64,000 bases of DNA, from the NCBI RefSeq assembly GCF_000711295.1, contig NZ_JOMJ01000004.1:186001-250000 (forward strand), given 5' to 3'. Positions within the stretch are counted from its first letter, which is position 1. Each line of letters begins with the position of its first letter. Source of the DNA: Desulfohalovibrio reitneri. GTDB lineage: Bacteria > Desulfobacterota > Desulfovibrionia > Desulfovibrionales > Desulfovibrionaceae. Of this stretch, positions 18,226 to 26,812 are shown piece by piece. Made by a program: the position numbers and the translations under genes. Under the pieces are notes generated by a model. The model did no database searches, was not told the DNA's origin, and worked only from the letters and a program-made list of their open reading frames with translations.

Positions 18226-19037
18226 GCGCTCTGCTGGAACGCTTCCGCCGGGCCAAGCTGGCCGAGATCGAGACATTGCGGCGGGCGGATGAGGCCGGGA
18301 CCCTGCCCGGATTCTGGGACGGCGTGCGGCCCTCCTTTTCCCGCGCGTTGACCCAATCCCCCCTTCGCCCGGCCCTCATCGCCGAGCACAAGGCGTCCTC
18401 CCCCTCGCGCGGGGTAATCCGGCCGGGCTCCAACCCGGAGGACATCGCCCGGGCCTACGCCCGCGCCGGGGCCGCCGCCCTGTCCGTGCTCACCGAGGAG
18501 GAACACTTCCAGGGTGAACTGGGCCACTTGGGCCGCTGCCGTCCCGCCGGGCTGCCCATGCTGCGCAAGGACTTCCTCTTCCATGAGCTGCAAATCCGCC
18601 GCACAGCGGCCACCCCGGCCTCGGCGCTGCTGTTCATCGCGCGCATGCTGGAAGGGCCGGAGCAGCTGGCCCGCTTTCTGGCCCTGGCCGGGGCGGCCGG
18701 GCTGGAAGGGGTGGTGGAGATCTTTGACGAGGCCGACCTGGAGACCGCCCGGGAGGCCGGGTCGCGGATCATCCAGGTCAACTGCCGCGATCTGGACACC
18801 CTGGAACTGGACCCCGGCCGCCACGAGGCGCTGCTGGACAAGGCCGGAGGCAAGTCCGGCGGCGAGGTCTGGATAGCGGCCAGCGGGGTGAACTCGCCCG
18901 GCGACATGGCCCGGCTGGCCGATGCGGGCTACGACGCCGCGCTGGTGGGCACCTCGCTCATGGCTGCGGACGATCCCGAAACCGCCGCCCGGGAACTGCT
19001 CTCGGGCGCGCGGCGGATGAACAAGGAGGAAGCGTGA
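18222..19037 (+). CDS. trpC: Indole-3-glycerol-phosphate synthase
   Basis: Protein of 271 residues, TIM barrel, that closes the indole ring from CdRP. The catalytic lysines are in IAEHKASSPSRG and LRKDFLFHELQI, and the barrel continues with LEGVVEIFDEADLE, VNCRDLDTLELD and AASGVNSPGDMARL. A GTG start overlaps the trpD stop, and the end overlaps trpF in the same way. Confidence 0.95.
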   Translation: MSALLERFRRAKLAEIETLRRADEAGTLPGFWDGVRPSFSRALTQSPLRPALIAEHKASSPSRGVIRPGSNPEDIARAYARAGAAALSVLTEEEHFQGELGHLGRCRPAGLPMLRKDFLFHELQIRRTAATPASALLFIARMLEGPEQLARFLALAGAAGLEGVVEIFDEADLETAREAGSRIIQVNCRDLDTLELDPGRHEALLDKAGGKSGGEVWIAASGVNSPGDMARLADAGYDAALVGTSLMAADDPETAARELLSGARRMNKEEA

Positions 19038-19648
19038 AACTGAAGGTATGCGGACTGACCTGCGCACAGGACGTGGGAGCCGCCGTGACCTGCGGAGCCC
19101 ATTATCTGGGCTTTATTTTCCACCCCGGTTCGCCCAGGCGCGTTGACCACGCCTTCCCGGCCACCTGCTGGACCGGAGGCTCTAAAAAGGTGGGCGTGTT
19201 CACCGGCGAGGACCCGGAGGAAGTGCGCGAGGCCATGGACCGGGGCAAGCTGGATTTGGCCCAGCTGCATGGCGGCCAGGACGCGGACTTCTGCCGGACC
19301 GTGGGCCCGGATCGGGTCATCAAGGTCTTTTGGCCGGAGAAATACGAGTCCCGCGCCGAGTTGGTGGCGGACATGGAGGCCTTCCGCGAGGCGGCCGCCT
19401 ATTATCTCTTCGATGCCGGGAGTTCCGGGGGCGGGCACGGCCGTTCCTTCTCCCGCTCCCTGCTGGCCGGGCTGCAAGTGCCCAGGCCCTTCTTCCTGGC
19501 CGGGGGCATCGCGCCGGGCTCTGTGCGCGCCGCCGCCGCCCTCGGCCCCTACGGACTGGACGCCAACTCCGGGGTGGAATCCGCCCCCGGAGTCAAGGAC
19601 ACGGACAAGCTGCGAGAGCTGGCCCAGGCCATGGGGCTGGCCGAATGA
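19034..19648 (+). CDS. trpF: Phosphoribosylanthranilate isomerase
   Basis: Protein of 204 residues carrying out the Amadori rearrangement of phosphoribosylanthranilate. The catalytic cysteine is in LKVCGLT near the N-terminus, and the general-acid aspartate in [13 protein letters not shown]. The phosphate-binding end is [10 protein letters not shown] plus [14 protein letters not shown]. It starts with GTG. It is encoded apart from trpC, unlike the enteric fusion. Confidence 0.93.
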   Translation: MKLKVCGLTCAQDVGAAVTCGAHYLGFIFHPGSPRRVDHAFPATCWTGGSKKVGVFTGEDPEEVREAMDRGKLDLAQLHGGQDADFCRTVGPDRVIKVFWPEKYESRAELVADMEAFREAAAYYLFDAGSSGGGHGRSFSRSLLAGLQVPRPFFLAGGIAPGSVRAAAALGPYGLDANSGVESAPGVKDTDKLRELAQAMGLAE

Positions 19649-19665
19649 CCCAAAAAGGAGAAACG

Positions 19666-20862
19666 ATGCATCCCGACGCGAGAGGCTATTACGGTCCTTA
19701 TGGGGGCCGGTTCGTTCCCGAACTGCTCATGCCGCCGCTTCTTGAGCTGGAGAAGGCGGCGCGCGACATCGTGCCCACCGAGGAGTTCCGCAAGGAGTTT
19801 GGCGACATCCTGCGCGATTTCGTGGGCCGTCCCACGCCGCTGTACCGCTGCCCGACCCTGTCCAGGGAACTCGGCTTCAATCTCTGGCTCAAGCGGGAGG
19901 ACCTGGCCCACACCGGCGCGCACAAGATCAACAACACCCTGGGCCAGGCGCTTCTGGCCAAGCACATGGGCAAGACCCGGCTCATCGCCGAGACCGGAGC
20001 GGGGCAGCACGGCGTGGCCACGGCCACGGCCGCGGCCATGACCGGGTTGTCCTGCACCGTGTACATGGGCGCGGTGGACGTCCGCCGCCAGGCGCACAAC
20101 GTCCGCCGCATGGAGCTGCTCGGGGCCAAGGTGGTGGCCGTGGAGAACGGCACACGCACCCTCAAGGACGCCATCAACGTGGCCCTGCGCGCCTGGATCG
20201 CCGAACTGGAGGACACCCACTACTGCGTGGGCTCGGTGGTCGGCCCGCACCCCTTCCCCTGGCTGGTGCGCGAGTTCCAGCAGGTCATCGGCCTGGAGGC
20301 GCGCGAGGAGTTCATGACCCGCAACATGGGCCGCCTGCCGAACGCCCTGGTGGCCTGCGTGGGCGGCGGCTCCAACGCCATGGGCCTGTTCCATGCCTTT
20401 GTGCCCGACGAAGGCGTGCGCATCATCGGCGTGGAGGCTTCCGGCTCCGGCGAGGAGGGCTGCTACCACTCCGCCACCCTGACCAAGGGCACCGCCGGGG
20501 TTTTCCAGGGCGCGCTGACCCTGTTGCTGCAGTCCGAGCAAGGGCAGATCGAACCCTCCCACTCCATCGCCCCGGGGCTGGACTACCCCGGCGTTGGACC
20601 GGAACACGCCGGGCTGCAGGCCCTTGGCCGGGCGGAGTACGCCTGCGTCAACGACGCCGCCGCCATGCGCGCTTTCAAGAAGCTCTGCCGCACCGAGGGC
20701 ATCATCCCCGCCCTGGAGTCCTCCCACGCCCTGGCCTGGGTGCTGGACAACGCGGACCAGTTCCCGGCCGGGGGCGACGTGGTGATCAACCTGTCCGGCC
20801 GTGGCGACAAGGACCTGGGCATCGTGGAAGAAGTGCTGCAAGCCGAAGAGGAGGGCAAGTAA
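19666..20862 (+). CDS. trpB: Tryptophan synthase beta chain
   Basis: Protein of 398 residues, a canonical TrpB1. It condenses indole with serine. The pyridoxal phosphate lysine is Lys87 in [14 protein letters not shown], the cofactor phosphate loop is VGGGSNAMG, and the [14 protein letters not shown] segment is intact. The frame could begin at 19645, but AAAGGAG sits just before the ATG at 19666, which also gives the usual N-terminus [12 protein letters not shown]. The stop codon overlaps the trpA start by one base. Confidence 0.95.
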   Translation: MHPDARGYYGPYGGRFVPELLMPPLLELEKAARDIVPTEEFRKEFGDILRDFVGRPTPLYRCPTLSRELGFNLWLKREDLAHTGAHKINNTLGQALLAKHMGKTRLIAETGAGQHGVATATAAAMTGLSCTVYMGAVDVRRQAHNVRRMELLGAKVVAVENGTRTLKDAINVALRAWIAELEDTHYCVGSVVGPHPFPWLVREFQQVIGLEAREEFMTRNMGRLPNALVACVGGGSNAMGLFHAFVPDEGVRIIGVEASGSGEEGCYHSATLTKGTAGVFQGALTLLLQSEQGQIEPSHSIAPGLDYPGVGPEHAGLQALGRAEYACVNDAAAMRAFKKLCRTEGIIPALESSHALAWVLDNADQFPAGGDVVINLSGRGDKDLGIVEEVLQAEEEGK

Positions 20863-21626
20863 TGTCGGTGCTGCGCGAGAAGATCGAGGCGGCCGGGGCA
20901 TCTGGCCGCAAGGCGCTCATTCCCTACTTGCCTTTCGGTTTCCCCACCCGGGAGCGCTTCTGGGCCGAGGTCGAGGGTATGGACCGTGCCGGTGCGGACG
21001 TCATCGAGATCGGCGTTCCCTTCTCCGACCCCGTGGCCGACGGGCCGGTCATCGAGCGGGCCGTGCTGCAATGCCTGGAGTGCGGCGCCTCCCTCGCCGG
21101 GCTGCTGGCCGACCTCAAGGAGCGCGAACTGTCCGCGGGCATCGTGCTCATGGGCTACATGAACCCCTTCTACCAGTATGGCTTCGAACGGCTGGCCAAG
21201 GACGCGGCCGAGGCCGGGGTGCACGGCTTCATCATCCCCGACCTGCCACTGGAGGAAGCCGAGGAAACGCGGAACATCCTGGACAAGCACGGACTGGACC
21301 TGGTGCCCCTCATCGGGCTAAACACCACCCCCGAGCGCATGCAAGCCTACGCAGAGCACGCCCGTGGCTTCGTCTACATGGTCTCGGTCATGGGAACCAC
21401 CGGGGCGCGGGAGGATCTGCCTCCGCAGGTGGAGGCCAAGCTGCGCCAGGCCAAGGAGTCCTTCGAGGCCCCCCTGGCCCTGGGCTTCGGCATCACCGGC
21501 CCCTCCCAGGTGGCCCACCTGGGCGACCTGGTGGACGCGGTGGTTTTCGGCAGCGGCCTTGTGCGCTACGTGGAGGAGGGCGACGAACCCGGCCGAGCGG
21601 CCGAGTTCCTGCGCCGTTTCATCTAG
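20862..21626 (+). CDS. trpA: Tryptophan synthase alpha chain
   Basis: Protein of 254 residues that cleaves indole-3-glycerol phosphate and channels indole to TrpB. Catalytic Glu and Asp lie in VIEIGVPFSDPVADGPVIE; the barrel end has GFGITGPSQVAHL and AVVFGSGLVRYVEE. It is the last gene of the aromatic cluster; a GC-rich hairpin follows 12 bases after its stop. Confidence 0.95.
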   Translation: MSVLREKIEAAGASGRKALIPYLPFGFPTRERFWAEVEGMDRAGADVIEIGVPFSDPVADGPVIERAVLQCLECGASLAGLLADLKERELSAGIVLMGYMNPFYQYGFERLAKDAAEAGVHGFIIPDLPLEEAEETRNILDKHGLDLVPLIGLNTTPERMQAYAEHARGFVYMVSVMGTTGAREDLPPQVEAKLRQAKESFEAPLALGFGITGPSQVAHLGDLVDAVVFGSGLVRYVEEGDEPGRAAEFLRRFI

Positions 21627-21638
21627 CTGTTGAACACC

Positions 21639-21666
21639 CGCCGGGGTTCCGCCTGGAACCCCGGCG
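21639..21666 (+). terminator. Hairpin between trpA and paaK (no T run)
   Basis: A perfect 12-pair stem with a four-base loop (arms 21639-21650 and 21655-21666) sits between the two genes. There is no T run, and the paaK ribosome site starts within ten bases. It may stabilise the 3' end of the trp message or attenuate read-through into paaK rather than end transcription. Confidence 0.5.
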
Positions 21667-21683
21667 TTCCGCGAGGAGTACGC

Positions 21684-22967
21684 ATGGGGTGCCGCTTCCT
21701 GCCCGAGTTGACCGGTGACGAGCTGGCCGATCGGCAATTGGCCGGGCTGCAATGGACCGTGGCCCACTGCCACGCCAACTCGCCATTCTACCGGGAGCGG
21801 TTCAAAGAGGCGGGCGTGGAGCCGGGCGACATAACCAGCCTGGACGACCTGCGCCGCCTGCCCGTGACCACCGCCGACCACCTCAAGGATGGCTACCCCC
21901 TCCCCCTGCTGGCCGTGGACGAATCCGAGGTCGTGCGCATCCATTCTTCCTCCGGGACCACCGGCAAGCGCAAGATTCTGGCCTACACCCAGAACGACGT
22001 GGACCTGTGGAAGGACATGATGGCCCGCTGCTACGAACTGGCCGGGTGCGACCGCCTGGACCGCGTGCAGATCTGCGTGGGCTACGGCCTGTGGACCGCC
22101 GGGGCGGGCTTTCAGCTCGGCTGCGAGCGGTTCGGGGCCATGGCCCTGCCCGTGGGGCCGGGCATGCTGGACATCCAGATCCAGCTCCTCACCGACCTCG
22201 GCGCCACCACCCTCTGTTCCACCGCCTCCATGGCACTGCTCATGGCCGAGGAAGTGGAAAAGCGCGGCCTGCGCGACAACCTGCGCCTCAAGCGCGGCAT
22301 CTTCGGCGCCGAAACCCACACCCCCAAGATGCGCGCCCGCTTCGAGGAACTCCTCGACCTGGAGCACAGCTTCGACATCGTGGGCATGACCGAACTCTAC
22401 GGCCCCGGCACCGGCCTGGAATGCCAAGCCCACGAGGGCGTCCACTACTGGGCCGACCGCTACATCCTGGAAATCCTCGACCCCGACACCCTCGAACCCG
22501 TGGAGCCGGGCGAGATCGGCGAGATGGTGGTCACCACCCTCTCCAAGGAGGCCTCCCCCCTCGTCCGCTACCGCACCCGCGACCTCACCCGCCTTCTCCC
22601 CGAGCCCTGCCCCTGCGGCCTGTCCGTGCCGCGCCACGACAAGATACTCGGCCGCTCCGACGACATGATCATCGTCCGCGGGGTCAACATCTACCCCGGC
22701 CAGATCGCCGAAATCCTCGGCGGCTTCCCCGAACTCTCCAGCGAATACCAGGTCCACCTCACCCGCGTGACCGGCAAGGACTTCATGACCGTCTCCGTGG
22801 AACGCGCCCCGGAAGCCGCCTCCGGCGGCGACGAAGCCATGGCCTCCGCCGTGGCCGCCTCCATGCAGCGCCACCTCCTGGTCTCCGCCAAAGTGGAAAT
22901 CAAAGACCCCGGCGACCTCCCCCGCACCTTCGCCAAGACCAAGCGGGTCATCGACGACCGGGGGTAG
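21684..22967 (+). CDS. paaK: Phenylacetate-CoA ligase family protein
   Basis: Protein of 427 residues of the adenylate-forming PaaK family. The AMP-binding loop is IHSSSGTTGKRKI, the second motif GMTELYGPGTGLECQAHEG, the adenylate aspartate region RYRTRDLTRL, and the C-terminal lysine-bearing end RTFAKTKRVIDDRG. It would activate an aryl acid such as phenylacetate to its CoA thioester in the cytoplasm. A CGAGGAG site precedes the ATG. It directly follows trpA, and aryl-acetate to amino acid links are known in anaerobes, but co-regulation here is only an inference. Substrate not determinable from sequence. Confidence 0.85.
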   Translation: MGCRFLPELTGDELADRQLAGLQWTVAHCHANSPFYRERFKEAGVEPGDITSLDDLRRLPVTTADHLKDGYPLPLLAVDESEVVRIHSSSGTTGKRKILAYTQNDVDLWKDMMARCYELAGCDRLDRVQICVGYGLWTAGAGFQLGCERFGAMALPVGPGMLDIQIQLLTDLGATTLCSTASMALLMAEEVEKRGLRDNLRLKRGIFGAETHTPKMRARFEELLDLEHSFDIVGMTELYGPGTGLECQAHEGVHYWADRYILEILDPDTLEPVEPGEIGEMVVTTLSKEASPLVRYRTRDLTRLLPEPCPCGLSVPRHDKILGRSDDMIIVRGVNIYPGQIAEILGGFPELSSEYQVHLTRVTGKDFMTVSVERAPEAASGGDEAMASAVAASMQRHLLVSAKVEIKDPGDLPRTFAKTKRVIDDRG

Positions 22968-23050
22968 GAAGCGGAGAAGAAGGGGAAGAGGGAAGATTTC
23001 GCCCTTTGGGCGACCAGGGCCTACGCGGCCCTGGACCCTGTGGCAAACTA

Positions 23051-23971
23051 AGAGCTTATCCGTAAATAACTAGACTAAACTGAACAGTTCGAGCATTCTC
23101 CTCAAAAGGCGAGGACGCATGGGAAAGCGAGTTCAATCTTGTGAAGTTTCTGATGAATTCTGGGCTATTGTCGAACCGCACATTCCTGTACCTCAACGTG
23201 ATACCACGAGGAAATACAAGCGAAAACCAGGGGGCGGTAGAAAGCCTCTCCCGCCTCGGAGAGTTTTTGAGGCCATCGTATATGTTTTGCGCACTGGGAT
23301 TCAATGGAAGGCCTTACCCAAAGAAGTGTTTGGGAGCCCAAGCTCTATCCATGCCTATTTCAGAAAGTGGGAAAAGCAAGGCTTTTTTCTGTCGCTTTGG
23401 CAAGCAGGTCTCGCTGAATATGATGAAATGATGGGGATTGCTTGGGAATGGCAAGCCGTTGACGGGGGTGCGCTTAAAGCACCTTTGGCCTGTGAGGCGG
23501 GTGGCAGGAATCCGACAGACCGGGGAAAAAAAAGGTTCCAAACGCCACATTCTTGTGGACGAGCGTGGCGTCCCGTTGTCGATCGTCGTAACAGGCGCAA
23601 ATCGACATGATGTATCCCAGTTGGAGGAATGTGTTGAAAGGCAAAGTCGTGGGCGGGCCTTTCGAGCCAGAGGTGGCAGATAACCTCTGGCTCGATGCAG
23701 GCTACACCGGCGACAACGCACGGCAAGTAATTGAGAACGCAGGGTATCTCCCCCATGTTCGGCCGCGTGGTGAAGAGATCGCAGAGAAGGAACGCAACCC
23801 TGAATTCAAGCCACGAAGGTGGGTTGTAGAAGTGAGCCTGTCTTGGCTTAATCGCTTCAGGAAGCTTCTGGTCAGGTTTGAAAAGCTGCATTCAACTCAT
23901 TTGGCATTAACCCATCTGGCGGCCGCCATCATCGCTCTGAGAAAGACAGGAATTATTTACGGATAAGTTCT
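23051..23971 (+). mobile_element. IS5-like insertion sequence (about 921 bp)
   Basis: Terminal inverted repeats AGAGCTTATCCGTAAATAA and its mirror (one mismatch) bound the element. The flanks read TA on both sides (23049-23050 and 23972-23973), consistent with a two-base TA duplication. The transposase inside is of the IS5 family (IS427-like group). It has inserted into the centre of a hairpin of a dispersed repeat; the uninterrupted second copy at 59822-59836 shows the likely empty site. The base composition is visibly lower in GC than the surroundings, which suggests recent arrival. Confidence 0.88.
23119..23966 (+). pseudogene. IS5-family transposase, frame disrupted
   Basis: Three frames are needed to read one transposase. 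The first (from MGKRVQSCEVSDEFW) contains the N-terminal domain and the first catalytic Asp region (WQAVDGG). The frame must change by +1 at a run of eight A (23526-23533) to read KKGSKRHILVDERGVPLSIVV. It must change again by +1 near 23628-23634 to read VADNLWLDAGYTGDNA and the C-terminal end through KTGIIYG. IS5 relatives often use a programmed -1 shift at an A run, but that frame gives no homologous sequence between the two breaks. I therefore read this as an inactivated transposase, or two single-base errors in the sequence. Confidence 0.8.
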
Positions 23972-24200
23972 TAGTTTGCATGTGTTTCGCGGGTTGGCGC
24001 GCGCCAGGGAGAGGGCGGGGAGTGCCCCGGCGAATCCGCGATTGTTAGCTTCGTTTACTTGGTGGAATTCCAGCCCTGGCCGTTTGGCATCAGATGCGTT
24101 GAACGCGAAATTGGGACGTGATTACCCCGGCTACCAATTCCAGTCCTCCGCCCCGAGCGAAGCGAGCGGCAAAAGGTTTGGCGGAAGGAGGATGAGGGTG

Positions 24201-24250
24201 TGGGAGAAGGAGGAAACCGCTTTTTTAAAAGGGGTTTCCTCCTTCTCCCA
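24201..24250. terminator. Long perfect inverted repeat downstream of the dNTPase gene
   Basis: Eighteen-base arms (24201-24218 and 24233-24250) pair perfectly around a 14-base AT-rich loop. It lies about 50 bases past the stop of the minus-strand dNTPase gene and has no clear T run. It could act as a transcript end or 3' stabiliser. Confidence 0.5.
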
Positions 24251-24301
24251 CTGCCCTGAAATCCCACCCTCGCCAGCCAACATCCATTCCCTTGCTGCCC
24301 A

Positions 24302-25570
24302 CTATCCTATCCGTTCCGCCAGTTGCCTCGCGTAGTGGTCGGTCATGCCGGAGATGTAGTCGAGGGCTTTGAGTAGGGCGTGGTGGTGGGTGTCTCCCGG
24401 GGCGGGGGCGTGTTCGCCCAGGATGCGGATGAGGTGTTGGGAGCGGAGGCTGGGTGAGCCGTCGGCCTGTTCCAGGCAGGCGGTGCAGAAGGCGGTGAGC
24501 AGTTTGCCCAGCACGGCGTGGGAGCCGATTTCCAGTTCCAGCTTGCGGCGGTGGTAGTAGATGTGCTGCTTGGCCAGGTCCTTGGCTCCGGTGATGGCCG
24601 AGCGCACCGGGTCGCCGCATTGCTTGAGCAGGGAGCCCTCCATGCGGCCTTCCAGCATGTCCGGCAGCAGGTCGGCGAAGCGGGAGGTCATTTCCTCCAC
24701 CGCACCGTGGATGCATCGGGTGCGCATGAGGGAGAGGCGGCGGCGCTCGGAGTCCTCGCCGCGGCCGGTGGTTTCGGCCAACGGCTCCAGAACCTCCGCG
24801 ATCTCCCCGAAGCGCACCAGCCCCAGTTCGCGGGCGTCCTCCAGGTCCAACAGGGAGTAGCAGAGGTCGTCGGCCGCCTCCACCAGCCAGGCCAGGGGGT
24901 GGCGGTGGTAGCCGGGATGGTCCTCGCGGGAAGGCAGGCCCAGTTCCGAGGCCACCTCGTCCAGGGTGTGCCGGTCGGCGTGCAGGGCGCTGCATTTGCC
25001 CGCCTCGGCCAGGGGGGAGGCCGCGGTCCAGGGGTATTTGAGCAGCGCGCCCAGCACCGGGTAGGTCAGGCGCATGCCGCCCCGGTCGAGGTTCAGCTCC
25101 AGCCGGGTGACCACCCGGAACCCCTGGGCGTTGCCCTCGAAGCGCAGCAGGTCAGCGCGCTCGTCCTCGCTGAGCTTCTCCAGAAAATGTTGGCCGCGCT
25201 CCCGGAAGAAGGCCCGCACCGCTTCCTCTCCGGCGTGGCCGAAGGGAGGGTTGCCGATGTCGTGGGCCAGGCAGGCGGCTTGTACTATCTCGCCCACGTC
25301 CTCGGGCGTGACGCCGTCGGGCAGGTCGATCTTCCGCCCTGCCTTGCGGCCCAGGGAACGACCCACGCTGGCGGTCTCCAGGGAGTGGGAGAGGCGGGTG
25401 TGGATGTGGTCGTTCTCGTTGAGGGGGTGGACCTGTGTTTTGCGGCCCAGGCGCCGGAAAGAGTCGGAGAAGAGCAGCCGGTCGTGGTCGCGGGCGTATT
25501 CGCTGCGGCTTTCTTCGGGTTCGTTCCTCTGGCGGGGGCGGCGTGGGGAGAGCAGTCGGGCGAGTTCCAT
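24302..25570 (-). CDS. dgt: dGTP triphosphohydrolase-like HD protein
   Basis: Protein of 422 residues of the dGTPase family, which splits deoxynucleoside triphosphates to nucleoside and triphosphate. The N-terminal SEYARDHDRLLFSDSFRRLGRKTQVHP is a family signature. Metal ligands are in RLSHSLE and CLAHDIGNPPFGHAGE, followed by the FEGNAQGFRVV and HPLAWLVEAADDLCYSLLDLEDA blocks. It controls dNTP pools and in some bacteria contributes to phage resistance. It stands alone, divergent from the permease gene. The exact nucleotide preference cannot be read from sequence. Confidence 0.9.
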   Translation of the reverse strand: MELARLLSPRRPRQRNEPEESRSEYARDHDRLLFSDSFRRLGRKTQVHPLNENDHIHTRLSHSLETASVGRSLGRKAGRKIDLPDGVTPEDVGEIVQAACLAHDIGNPPFGHAGEEAVRAFFRERGQHFLEKLSEDERADLLRFEGNAQGFRVVTRLELNLDRGGMRLTYPVLGALLKYPWTAASPLAEAGKCSALHADRHTLDEVASELGLPSREDHPGYHRHPLAWLVEAADDLCYSLLDLEDARELGLVRFGEIAEVLEPLAETTGRGEDSERRRLSLMRTRCIHGAVEEMTSRFADLLPDMLEGRMEGSLLKQCGDPVRSAITGAKDLAKQHIYYHRRKLELEIGSHAVLGKLLTAFCTACLEQADGSPSLRSQHLIRILGEHAPAPGDTHHHALLKALDYISGMTDHYARQLAERIG

Positions 25571-25646
25571 GGCGGCAATCTAGCCGGGGGGAAGGACGGG
25601 GGCAACCGGGTTGCCCGCTCTGGTCAAGCGCGACTGCGTGACTAGT

Positions 25647-26717
25647 ATGCGGTCTATGGACCTTTTGTTCGAAATATTCCGACAATCGTGGCTGGTGCTC
25701 GTGGAGTCCGCCCCGTGGATGCTGCTGGGTTTTCTGGCGGCGGGGCTGCTGCACGCCTTCCTTCCCGCCGACTTCGCCGCCCGCAGGCTGGGCCGGGGGA
25801 GCCGGGGAATCGTCACAGCGGCCATCGTGGGTGCGCCGCTGCCGCTGTGCTCTTGCGGCGTGGTGCCCGCTGCGGCCGGACTCAAGCGGCAGGGGGCCGG
25901 GCCCGGCTCCACCGCCTCCTTCCTGGTGGCCACCCCGGAAACGGGGGTGGACTCCATCGCCGTGACCTACGCCCTGCTCGACCCCATGATGACCTTGCTG
26001 CGTCCGCTGTCCGCCGTTTTCACGGCCATTGCCGCCGGGTTCGCCGTGGACGCCGTCTCGCCCGAGGAGAAGGCGAAGGAGGAAGCCGGACCCGAGCCGC
26101 AGCCCGTGGGTTGCGCCGGAGGGAACTGCGGCTGCGGCGGAGAGGACGAGCCCGAGTGTCCCACCACGCGCTCCAAGCTGTCCAAGGGGCTGGATTTCGC
26201 CGCGGGCGAGCTGATGGGCGACGTGGGGCTGTGGTTTCTGGGCGGCGTGCTGCTGGCCGGAGCGCTCTCGGCCCTGCTGCCGCCGGGATTTCTGGGCGGC
26301 CTGCTGGGCGGCGGGCCGTGGCAGATTCTGGTGGCCCTGGCCGCCTCGCTGCCCTTCTACGTCTGCGCCACCGCCTCCACCCCGCTGGCGGCGGCGCTGG
26401 CGGTGCAGGGCTTCTCGCCGGGGGCGTGCCTGGTCTTTCTGCTGGCCGGACCGGCCTCCAACGCCGCCTCCCTGGCCATGGTGGGCAAGCTGCTGGGGCG
26501 GCGCGGGCTGACGGCCTATCTGGCGGCCATCATCGCCTGCACCCTGGGGCTGGGGCTGGCCGCGGACGCGCTGTACCCGGCGCTGGGCCTGTCCACCGGC
26601 GACTGGGTGGCCGGACCGGGCGAGGAACCCCCGGGCGTCTGGGCCATGGTTATGGCCGTGGCGCTGCTGCTGCTCATCCTGCGGGCGGTGGTCCCCAAGC
26701 TCCGCAAGGCTGGCTGA
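25647..26717 (+). CDS. SO_0444-type Cu/Zn efflux permease (DUF318/YraQ-like)
   Basis: Inner-membrane protein of 356 residues with two similar halves of about four membrane helices each. Conserved loops are GAPLPLCSCGVVPAAAGLKRQGA and the matching SLPFYVCATASTPLAAALAVQG. Between the halves is a cysteine-rich cytoplasmic linker (CAGGNCGCGGEDEPEC) likely to bind a soft metal. Related proteins are described as copper/zinc efflux transporters. No metal-responsive regulator is adjacent. The start is uncertain: ATGs at 25647 and 25656 are both possible and neither has a clear ribosome site. Confidence 0.78.
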   Translation: MRSMDLLFEIFRQSWLVLVESAPWMLLGFLAAGLLHAFLPADFAARRLGRGSRGIVTAAIVGAPLPLCSCGVVPAAAGLKRQGAGPGSTASFLVATPETGVDSIAVTYALLDPMMTLLRPLSAVFTAIAAGFAVDAVSPEEKAKEEAGPEPQPVGCAGGNCGCGGEDEPECPTTRSKLSKGLDFAAGELMGDVGLWFLGGVLLAGALSALLPPGFLGGLLGGGPWQILVALAASLPFYVCATASTPLAAALAVQGFSPGACLVFLLAGPASNAASLAMVGKLLGRRGLTAYLAAIIACTLGLGLAADALYPALGLSTGDWVAGPGEEPPGVWAMVMAVALLLLILRAVVPKLRKAG

Positions 26718-26812
26718 GAAGGACTATTGCCAGGCTGAGCGCCAACAGGACAATCACCGCCGCCAGCCGCCATTCTTTTTTGCTGCGTTGAAATCGAGGC
26801 CAGGGAGAGGGC

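Larger units (their letters stand above)
22975..24290. repeat. Dispersed structured repeat, copy A (split by the IS)
   Basis: The sequence after paaK and that after the IS share ordered blocks with the region at 59760-60045: GAAGATTTCGCCCT, hairpin CCAGGGCC/GGCCCTGG, GGCAAA, then TTTGCATGTGTTTCGCGGG after the IS, and a 35-base near-identical block at 24081-24115. Three hairpins are conserved and differ by paired, compensating changes between the copies. The stretch 23974-24301 holds no gene that I can support. Confidence 0.75.

Noticed and set aside
23119-23966. Programmed -1 frameshift at the A8 run in the transposase
   Set aside because: The -1 frame just after the A run gives no transposase-like sequence. 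The homologous sequence continues in the +1 frame and needs a second shift later.
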